DNA from: Deltaproteobacteria bacterium
GTDB lineage: Bacteria > Desulfobacterota > GWC2-55-46 > JAUVFY01
Assembly: GCA_030594025.1 (NCBI GenBank)
Contig: JAUVFY010000040.1
Location: 1 to 9,996 of the forward strand
DNA: 9,996 nt
Reading direction: 5' to 3'
Shown here piece after piece: positions 1 through 5,354 of this stretch. Under the pieces are notes generated by a model, which ran no database searches, was not told where the DNA came from, and worked only from the letters and a program-made list of their open reading frames with translations. Numbering within the stretch: position 1 is the first letter of the stretch; every line of letters begins with the position of its first letter. The translations under genes and the position numbers were made by a program.

Positions 1-878
1 AGGAACCGGCGAATGTTAGCGGCTATCAGTTCACAGTCCTCCTCGAGTGCGAAGTGCCCCGTATCGAGCAGCTGGAACTCGAGGTTCTTGAGATCCCGCT
101 TATACGGATAAGCTCCTTCAGCAGGGAAGATTTCATCGTTCTTCCCCCACACTATAAGCGTCGGCGGCTGGTATTCGCGGAAGTAGGCCTGCCACTTCGG
201 GTACAGGGGAGGGTTGGAACCGTAGTCGTAGAATAGCTTTAGCTGTATGTCTTTGTTCCCGGGCCGGTCCATAAGCGTCTGGTCCACTATCCAGTTATCC
301 GGGCTTATAGTTTCGACGTCGCGCACCCCGTTAGTGTACTGCCACTTTGTCGCATCAACCGTAAGGAGTACCCTGAGGGCTTCGGCATTGGCCTCTGTCC
401 TATCCTTCCAGTATGCCTTGATCGGCTCCCAGAATTTGTTATCCAGACCTTCGTCATACGCGTTCCCGTTCTGCACTATCAGCGCCTGCACCCTTTCTGG
501 GTGTTTGACCGCGATCCTGTAACCCACCGGCGCACCGTAGTCCTGTACGTAAAGGCTGTATTTTTCCAGTCCCAGCTTCGCTATCAACTTATCTATGATA
601 TCCGCCAGGTGGTCGAAGGTGTAGTCGAACTCGTCGATTGTCGGCATCGAGCTGTTCCCGTAGCCGGGGTAGTCCGGTGCGACCAGATGGAACCTGTCGG
701 AAAGCTCTGGGATGAGGTTCCGAAACATGTGCGAGGAAGTTGGGAAGCCGTGCAAAAGAAGGATTGTCGGCGCGTCCTTTGGGCCCGCCTCACGGTAAAA
801 AATATCCAGCCCGTCTATCTTCTCGCTCCTGTAAAGAGTCTGAAGTCTTTCCGTAGTTTTCTCCTTTAAGGTAACCAT
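1..878 (-). CDS. alpha/beta-hydrolase with Asp nucleophile, haloalkane dehalogenase/epoxide hydrolase-like (C-terminus cut by window)
   Basis: The minus strand is open from an ATG at 878 to the window edge (292 residues visible), so probably only a few C-terminal residues are missing. It reads as a cytosolic alpha/beta-hydrolase with no signal peptide. HGFPTSS (residues 43-49) is the oxyanion-hole loop. YVQDYGAPVG (110-119) is the nucleophile elbow, with Asp113 in place of the usual Ser. Asp248 in VWGKNDEIFP is the likely acid and His275 in TGHFALEE the catalytic base. A lid-like segment rich in Trp and Tyr spans about 140-235. An Asp nucleophile is typical of haloalkane dehalogenases, fluoroacetate dehalogenases and epoxide hydrolases. 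However, the residue after the nucleophile is Tyr114 rather than the Trp of classical haloalkane dehalogenases, and Phe45 replaces their halide-binding Asn or Glu. The substrate is therefore open. A strong Shine-Dalgarno supports the start. The gene is divergent from the aromatic operon and need not be related to it. Confidence 0.9.
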   Translation of the reverse strand, partial: MVTLKEKTTERLQTLYRSEKIDGLDIFYREAGPKDAPTILLLHGFPTSSHMFRNLIPELSDRFHLVAPDYPGYGNSSMPTIDEFDYTFDHLADIIDKLIAKLGLEKYSLYVQDYGAPVGYRIAVKHPERVQALIVQNGNAYDEGLDNKFWEPIKAYWKDRTEANAEALRVLLTVDATKWQYTNGVRDVETISPDNWIVDQTLMDRPGNKDIQLKLFYDYGSNPPLYPKWQAYFREYQPPTLIVWGKNDEIFPAEGAYPYKRDLKNLEFQLLDTGHFALEEDCELIAANIRRF

Positions 879-884
879 TTTCGG

Positions 885-891
885 CCTCCTT
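885..891 (-). promoter_or_regulatory. ribosome binding site of the divergent hydrolase
   Basis: On the minus strand AAGGAGG lies six bases before the ATG at 878. It is a near-perfect Shine-Dalgarno at normal spacing. It fixes the hydrolase start and shows that this minus-strand frame, not the overlapping plus-strand frames, is the real gene. Confidence 0.85.
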
Positions 892-940
892 TCCTTATAT
901 ATTGAATAATCAAGAAACTGCCCTTTTATACTTAAAGTCT

Positions 941-978
941 AATCCCCTTCAGTGGGGGTGTCAACTGAAGGGGGTTTT
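941..978 (+). terminator. terminator-like hairpin in the pheA upstream region
   Basis: CCCCTTCAGT (944-953) pairs perfectly with ACTGAAGGGG (964-973) around a 10-base loop. A T-G wobble and two A-T pairs (941-943 with 974-976) extend the stem to 13 pairs. The T-run of 975-978, followed by CTT, makes it look like an intrinsic terminator on the plus strand. No complete plus-strand gene lies upstream, so it would act on transcripts starting at or before about 940, as a leader attenuator or a block on read-through toward pheA. On the minus strand no T-run follows. The structure is seen in the sequence; termination is inferred. Confidence 0.45.
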
Positions 979-1058
979 CTTCAGCATAAACAGGGAAAAC
1001 TCGATTTGCCCCCAGAAGCCCCCGCCCTCTCATCCCCTCAATTTTCAATTAATTTTCA

Positions 1059-1087
1059 TTGATTTTTCTCCGAAAATAAATTATTCT
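1059..1087 (+). promoter_or_regulatory. candidate sigma-70 promoter for the pheA operon
   Basis: TTGATT (1059-1064) and TATTCT (1082-1087) are separated by 17 bases. Each matches its consensus hexamer at four of six positions, in an AT-rich stretch. Transcription would start near 1094 and give a leader of about 27 bases that includes the Shine-Dalgarno. TCTAAT at 1085-1090 is an alternative -10 but has no good -35 partner. The match is moderate only. Confidence 0.35.
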
Positions 1088-1105
1088 AATACATTGAATT
1101 TAAAA

Positions 1106-1110
1106 GAGGA
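1106..1110 (+). promoter_or_regulatory. pheA ribosome binding site
   Basis: GAGGA lies ten bases before the ATG at 1121. It decides the pheA start, because the same frame is open further upstream to a TTG at 902 without any other good Shine-Dalgarno. The spacer AATCCCCTT (1111-1119) repeats nine bases of the hairpin's left arm (941-949). Confidence 0.7.
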
Positions 1111-1120
1111 AATCCCCTTT

Positions 1121-2206
1121 ATGGCGAAGAGCAAGAACGAAAAACGCATCAAAGAACTCAGGAAAAAGATAGACACAATCGACCTGGAGATATTAAAGCT
1201 CCTCAACAAGAGGGCCTCCTACGTGGTAGAGATGGGCAAGACCAAACTCGAGGGCCAGAGGGAGTTCTATGCACCGGAGCGCGAAAGGGAGATATACAGG
1301 AAGCTTTTGGCAAAGAACAAGGGGCCCTTCCCGAACCAGGCCCTAAAAAACGTCTACAGGGAGATAATGAGCGGGGCGCTTTCCCTTGAAAAGCCTATTA
1401 AGGTGGCCTTTCTCGGCCCCCCGGCGACCTTCACCCACCAGGCATGCATACAGCACTTCGGGCTCTCCGGCGAGTTCGTGCCCAAAAACGACATCACCGA
1501 CGTTTTCGGTGACGTGGAGAGGGGCAGGGTGGACTACGGGGTGGTGCCCATAGAGAACACCACAGAGGGAGTCGTGAGCCATACACTCGACATGTTCATA
1601 AGCTCGCAGCTAAAGATCTGTTCCGAGATACTTATCGAGGTATCGCTATCGCTTTTAAATAAGAGCGGGAAGCCCGACGACATAACAAAGGTCTGCTCGC
1701 ATCCCCACGCCATCGCCCAGTCGAGCCACTGGTTGAAGGAGCACCTGCCGAAGATACCGTTGGTGGACGTATCCTCCACGGCGGCGGCCGCGCAGATGGC
1801 CACCGTTGACTCCTCTACAGCGGCCATAGCGAGCGATGCCGCAAAGGACCTTTACGACCTTAAGGTCGTTGAAAAGAAGATAGAGGACAACGCCAACAAC
1901 TTCACAAGGTTTCTCGTCATAGGCAGAAAGGAGGCTAAAAAGACCGGCTCTGACAAGACCTCCATAATGTTCGCGATAAAGGACGCGCCCGGGGCCCTTT
2001 ACAAGATGCTCAGGCCCTTTGCCGCAACGGGCATAAACCTTACGAAGATTGAATCGAGGCCCCTAAAGAGGAAGGCTTGGGAGTATATATTCTTCCTCGA
2101 CATGGACGGGCACATAAAAGACAGGAAGATAAAGCAGGCCATAGAGGAACTCGAAGGAAGGTGCTCTTTTCTGAAGATACTCGGTTCCTATCCTAAATCT
2201 CCATAA
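1121..2206 (+). CDS. pheA: P-protein: chorismate mutase / prephenate dehydratase
   Basis: This bifunctional cytosolic enzyme converts chorismate to prephenate and then to phenylpyruvate for phenylalanine synthesis. From the ATG at 1121 it has 361 residues, the usual P-protein length. Residues about 7-88 form the all-helical AroQ chorismate mutase; KKIDTIDLEILKLLNKRAS (15-33) is its first-helix signature. Residues about 93-268 form prephenate dehydratase, with GPPATFTHQA (99-108), VPIENTTEGVV (142-152) and the catalytic-Thr motif NNFTRF (259-264). A C-terminal ACT domain (about 279-356) has GALYKML (291-297) and ESRP (311-314), the elements that bind phenylalanine in the family, so feedback inhibition by Phe is expected. 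The Ala in GPPATF replaces the more common Gly. It is the first gene of the operon, 25 bases before hisC. Confidence 0.96.
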   Translation: MAKSKNEKRIKELRKKIDTIDLEILKLLNKRASYVVEMGKTKLEGQREFYAPEREREIYRKLLAKNKGPFPNQALKNVYREIMSGALSLEKPIKVAFLGPPATFTHQACIQHFGLSGEFVPKNDITDVFGDVERGRVDYGVVPIENTTEGVVSHTLDMFISSQLKICSEILIEVSLSLLNKSGKPDDITKVCSHPHAIAQSSHWLKEHLPKIPLVDVSSTAAAAQMATVDSSTAAIASDAAKDLYDLKVVEKKIEDNANNFTRFLVIGRKEAKKTGSDKTSIMFAIKDAPGALYKMLRPFAATGINLTKIESRPLKRKAWEYIFFLDMDGHIKDRKIKQAIEELEGRCSFLKILGSYPKSP

Positions 2207-2231
2207 ACCTTAATATTCTAAGGTAGTTGGA

Positions 2232-3347
2232 ATGAAAAGTTCATGCAAGCCATTAAAATTACCGGTACCTGAAAATATCTCTACACTTGTGCCTTACCCT
2301 CCTGGGAAACCCATCGAGGAGCTCGAGAGGGAACTTGGCATAAAAGGGTCTATAAAGCTCGCAAGCAACGAAAACCCCATAGGCCCCTCTAAAAAGGCCC
2401 TGGAGGCGGTATCCAGGGCGCTCGCGGGCCTTAACAGGTACCCGGACGGCTCTTGCTACTACCTCAAGGAAAAACTCTCAGAGCACCTCGGGTTCGCCCC
2501 TGAGAGCATCATCGCGGGAAACGGCTCGAACGAGATACTCGAGCTACTGGTTAGGACCTTTTTAGCCGATGGGGGGGAGGCCGTCATGGCGGACCCCTCG
2601 TTTGCCGTCTACCCGCTCGTTATCCAGGCCGCAGGGGGCAAGGCGGTGAGGGTGCCTCTTAAAGGTCTTACCCATGACCTTGATGCCATGTCAGGGCGTA
2701 TAACAGAGAAAACGAGGCTGGTCTTCATAGCCAACCCCAACAACCCCACCGGCACCATGGTCGATGCCGGTGCGTTAAGAAAATTCATGGACTCGGTGCC
2801 TGAAGATGCAATAGTCTGCATAGACGAGGCCTACAACGAATTCGTAACGAGCTCTGATTTCCCGGATTCCTTCGAATACGTGCGGGAGGGAAGAGCCGTG
2901 ATGGTCTTGAGGACCTTTTCCAAAACCTACGGACTCGCGGGCCTTAGGATAGGCTACGGGGTATCACATCCCGACATCATAGACTATTTGAACAGGGTGC
3001 GGCAGCCCTTTAACGTGAACTCACTGGCCCAGGTCGCCGCTATCGCGGCCATCGACGATACGGATTACATCAGAAGGTCCAGGGAGAATAACTCTACAGG
3101 ACTTAAATACCTCTTCGAGGAACTGGGGAAGATGAACTACGAGTGTGTGCCCACCCAGGCCAACTTCTTCCTCATAAAGGTGGGCGACGGAAAGGCCGTA
3201 TACGATGCACTCCTTAAAAAGGGAGTTATCGTAAGGCCCATGCACGGCTACGGCCTCGGCGAATACATACGCGTAACTGTGGGTCTGCCAGAGGAGAACC
3301 AGCGCTTCATAGAGGCTTTCCGGGAAGTGGTGGGACAAAAAGTGTAA
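2232..3347 (+). CDS. hisC: histidinol-phosphate / aromatic aminotransferase (PLP, fold type I)
   Basis: The protein has 371 residues and is a class I/II PLP aminotransferase of the HisC subfamily. It transfers an amino group from glutamate to imidazole-acetol phosphate. Visible landmarks are SNENP (45-49), GNGSNE (96-101), NPNNPTG (168-174), DEAY (198-201), the Schiff-base Lys231 in TFSKTYGLAGLRIGYG (228-243) with Arg239, and the carboxylate-binding Arg347 in YIRVTVG. A short AAGG (2220-2223) lies eight bases before the ATG. No other his gene is present. Its position between pheA and aroF suggests that it also, or mainly, transaminates phenylpyruvate and 4-hydroxyphenylpyruvate (or prephenate), as known for Bacillus subtilis HisC and supraoperon homologues. 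The dual role is inference from context. Confidence 0.93.
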   Translation: MKSSCKPLKLPVPENISTLVPYPPGKPIEELERELGIKGSIKLASNENPIGPSKKALEAVSRALAGLNRYPDGSCYYLKEKLSEHLGFAPESIIAGNGSNEILELLVRTFLADGGEAVMADPSFAVYPLVIQAAGGKAVRVPLKGLTHDLDAMSGRITEKTRLVFIANPNNPTGTMVDAGALRKFMDSVPEDAIVCIDEAYNEFVTSSDFPDSFEYVREGRAVMVLRTFSKTYGLAGLRIGYGVSHPDIIDYLNRVRQPFNVNSLAQVAAIAAIDDTDYIRRSRENNSTGLKYLFEELGKMNYECVPTQANFFLIKVGDGKAVYDALLKKGVIVRPMHGYGLGEYIRVTVGLPEENQRFIEAFREVVGQKV

Positions 3348-3367
3348 TCAATGGTCAATGAATGGTC

Positions 3368-3374
3368 AAGGGGG
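3368..3374 (+). promoter_or_regulatory. aroF ribosome binding site that decides the start
   Basis: AAGGGGG lies six bases before ATG 3381. The earlier in-frame ATG at 3351 has no Shine-Dalgarno at suitable distance and would add ten residues not expected in this family, so 3381 is preferred. Confidence 0.75.
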
Positions 3375-3380
3375 TTATCG

Positions 3381-4394
3381 ATGATCATAGTTTTAAAGAA
3401 GGGCGTAACAGAAGAAGAGATTGAACACGTCGTAGAGAAGATAAAGGGCCTGGGGCTCGCCGTGCATATCTCAAAGGGCCAGGAAAGGACCATAATAGGC
3501 GCCATCGGGGACGAGTCTGTCCTTGCAGCCACCCCCCTGGAGGCGCTGCCCGGGGTTGAGAGCGTAATGCCAATACTCAAACCCTACAAGCTCGTAAGCA
3601 GGGAGTTCAAGAGCGAGGACACTGTGCTGGACATCTCGGGGGTAAAGATAGGGGGCAAGGCCGTTCAGGTGATAGCCGGCCCGTGCAGTGTTGAGGGCAG
3701 GGACATACTGCTCGAGACGGCACGGGAGGTAAAAAACGGCGGTGCCACACTTCTTCGCGGCGGAGCTTTTAAGCCTCGCACCTCTCCTTATTCGTTCCAG
3801 GGTCTCGGAGAAGAGGGGCTCAAGTACCTCGCCGAGGCCAGGAAACAGACCGGCCTTCCCATAGTAACGGAGCTCATGGACCCGCGCGACACAGAGCTAC
3901 TTTGCGAGTATGCCGACGTAATCCAGATCGGGGCGCGTAACATGCAGAACTTCAGGCTCCTGACCGACGTAGGTGACTGCGACAAACCTGTGCTTCTAAA
4001 AAGGGGCCTTTCGGCGACGATAAAGGAGTTCCTCATGAGCGCGGAGTACATAGCGTCGAGGGGTAACAAGCAGATAATCCTCTGCGAGAGGGGGATAAGG
4101 ACTTTTGAAACGTCGACGCGTAATACCCTGGACCTGAGCTCCGTGCCGGTGCTAAAAGAAGAGACTCACTTGCCGGTCTTCGTAGACCCGAGCCACGCCG
4201 TAGGAAGGTGGGAGCTCGTGGGGGCCCTTTCAAAGGCGTCCGTTGCCGTGGGGGCCGACGGGCTTATGATAGAGGTCCATAACGACCCTGAAAACGCCCT
4301 CTGTGACGGCGTTCAATCGCTAAAGCCGGATAAGTTCTCAGAGCTTATGGCTGTTTTAAAGAAGGTGGCCGAAGCAGTGGGAAGGACTTTATAA
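3381..4394 (+). CDS. aroF: 3-deoxy-7-phosphoheptulonate (DAHP) synthase, Thermotoga-like type with N-terminal regulatory domain
   Basis: This enzyme condenses phosphoenolpyruvate with erythrose 4-phosphate, the first and usually feedback-controlled step of the shikimate pathway. Starting at 3381 it has 337 residues, almost the length of the Thermotoga maritima enzyme. Residues 1-70 form a ferredoxin-like regulatory domain (MIIVLKKGVTEEEIEHVVEK). The rest is a TIM barrel with IAGPCSVE (98-105), RGGAFKPRTSPYSFQGLG (126-143), QIGARNMQNF (182-191), LKRG (206-209), ERGIRTFE (236-243), DPSHA (269-273) and EVH (298-300). The metal ligands expected from the family are Cys102, His272, Glu298 and Asp309. 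In Thermotoga the N-terminal domain binds tyrosine for feedback; the same is likely here but not shown. It lies 33 bases after hisC and 17 before tyrA. The symbol aroF is used in the DAHP-synthase sense. Confidence 0.95.
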   Translation: MIIVLKKGVTEEEIEHVVEKIKGLGLAVHISKGQERTIIGAIGDESVLAATPLEALPGVESVMPILKPYKLVSREFKSEDTVLDISGVKIGGKAVQVIAGPCSVEGRDILLETAREVKNGGATLLRGGAFKPRTSPYSFQGLGEEGLKYLAEARKQTGLPIVTELMDPRDTELLCEYADVIQIGARNMQNFRLLTDVGDCDKPVLLKRGLSATIKEFLMSAEYIASRGNKQIILCERGIRTFETSTRNTLDLSSVPVLKEETHLPVFVDPSHAVGRWELVGALSKASVAVGADGLMIEVHNDPENALCDGVQSLKPDKFSELMAVLKKVAEAVGRTL

Positions 4395-4411
4395 AAAAAG
4401 GTTTTAATTTA

Positions 4412-5305
4412 ATGGAAAAGATAAGCTTTAATAAGGTTACCGTAATAGGCGTTGGACTCATAGGGGGCTCCCTTGCGATAAAGCTAAAAGAAAAAAAGCT
4501 CGCCCGTACGATAGTGGGCGTGGGAAGGGGGATTGCGAACCTGGAGGCCGCCAAAAGGCTCGGTGTCGTGGATTCTTTTACCCGTGACGTTAAGGAGGGT
4601 GTGAAGGGTTCGGACCTGATCGTTGTGGCGGTGCCGGTTCAGAGCATCTTGCCTGTTATAAAGGCGGCCGCTCCTTATATCGAAAAGGGCTCCATAGTTA
4701 CGGACGTGGGCAGCGTTAAAAAAGACGTGATAAAGAATGCGGAATCGCTTATGCCCGAGGGCGTGAGCTTTGTCGGCGCACACCCCGTTGCCGGCACGGA
4801 AAACTCCGGAGTAGAGGCGGCATTTTCAGGGCTTTTTGAAGGAAGAAAATGTATAATAACCCCAACAGCTAATACTGACAAGAAGGCCCTCGAGGTGGTA
4901 AAACGCATCTGGGAGGAGGCGGGCGCCCGTGTTATATGCATGGATGCGGAAAGGCACGATATCGTGCTTGCGGCCATAAGCCACCTTCCACACATGATAG
5001 CATATTCCCTCGTCAACACCGTCTCCGACATAGAAAGCCACAACGAAGAGATACTATCTTACTCAGCCGGGGGGTTCATGGACTTTACCCGCATCGCATC
5101 GAGCTCCCCGGAGATGTGGAGGGGTATCTGCACCATGAACTCGGACGCCATAGTCGAGATGATAGAGCTCTTCGAAAAGAGGCTCAAGGCACTTAGAAGA
5201 CTCATCGAGGAAGGCGACTCCGAGGGGCTCAAGGGGGAATTCGAAAGGGCGAAGAACTTAAGAGACTCTCTTAAGAAATACAGACAACAAACGGCGAAAA
5301 TTTAA
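4412..5305 (+). CDS. tyrA: prephenate (or arogenate) dehydrogenase
   Basis: This cytosolic enzyme oxidatively decarboxylates prephenate or arogenate for tyrosine synthesis. The 297-residue protein has a Rossmann domain, GVGLIGGS (13-20), and a helical dimerisation domain. Catalytic landmarks are TDVGSVK (97-103), His124 in VGAHPVAGTENSG (121-133), the SHLPH motif (190-194) and Arg227 in SAGGFMDFTRIASSSPEMW (218-236). No chorismate mutase or ACT domain is fused to it. The end of the second beta strand reads IVGVGRG (34-40), without the acidic residue usual in NAD-specific forms, so NADP or mixed use is possible. The ATG is preceded by a weak AAAAAGG about ten bases upstream. It follows aroF by 17 bases and should share its transcript. 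The prephenate versus arogenate preference cannot be read with certainty. Confidence 0.94.
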   Translation: MEKISFNKVTVIGVGLIGGSLAIKLKEKKLARTIVGVGRGIANLEAAKRLGVVDSFTRDVKEGVKGSDLIVVAVPVQSILPVIKAAAPYIEKGSIVTDVGSVKKDVIKNAESLMPEGVSFVGAHPVAGTENSGVEAAFSGLFEGRKCIITPTANTDKKALEVVKRIWEEAGARVICMDAERHDIVLAAISHLPHMIAYSLVNTVSDIESHNEEILSYSAGGFMDFTRIASSSPEMWRGICTMNSDAIVEMIELFEKRLKALRRLIEEGDSEGLKGEFERAKNLRDSLKKYRQQTAKI

Positions 5306-5354
5306 TAATACACTCAATTCATCTAAAAACCAAAATTCATTATTCCAACCCGTT
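5306..5354 (+). other. AT-rich gap between tyrA and aroA, without visible ribosome binding site
   Basis: These 49 bases are AT-rich compared with the genes around them. They contain no purine-rich Shine-Dalgarno before the aroA GTG and no clear hairpin. A promoter is possible but I find no well-spaced -35/-10 pair. It is the widest gap of the operon before rpsA. Confidence 0.5.

Larger units (their letters stand above)
879..1120. other. divergent intergenic region between hydrolase and pheA
   Basis: These 242 bases separate two divergently transcribed genes and must hold both 5' regions. From left to right there is the hydrolase Shine-Dalgarno and a weak plus-strand promoter-like pair, TTGAAT at 902-907 and TATACT at 927-932, whose 19-base spacer is longer than ideal. 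Then come a long hairpin followed by a T-run (941-978), a block of C-runs (1009-1037) and an AT-rich segment (about 1039-1105) with a better promoter candidate. The pheA Shine-Dalgarno closes the region. The pheA frame happens to stay open across the whole stretch back to 902, but the C-rich part encodes low-complexity sequence and nothing resembles a protein domain. I see no small gene here. Confidence 0.7.

Noticed and set aside
54..869. Three plus-strand reading frames opposite the hydrolase
   Set aside because: They are short, overlap one another, have no domain features, and lie antisense to a gene with a full catalytic triad.
952..1063. Possible leader peptide starting at GTG 952 and ending at a TGA near 1062
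   Set aside because: It has no ribosome binding site and no run of Phe or Tyr codons, so it does not look like an attenuator peptide.
902..1120. N-terminal extension of PheA back to the TTG at 902
   Set aside because: The frame is open, but the extension crosses the hairpin and C-rich block, has no similarity to the family, and ATG 1121 has a Shine-Dalgarno and gives the usual chorismate mutase start.
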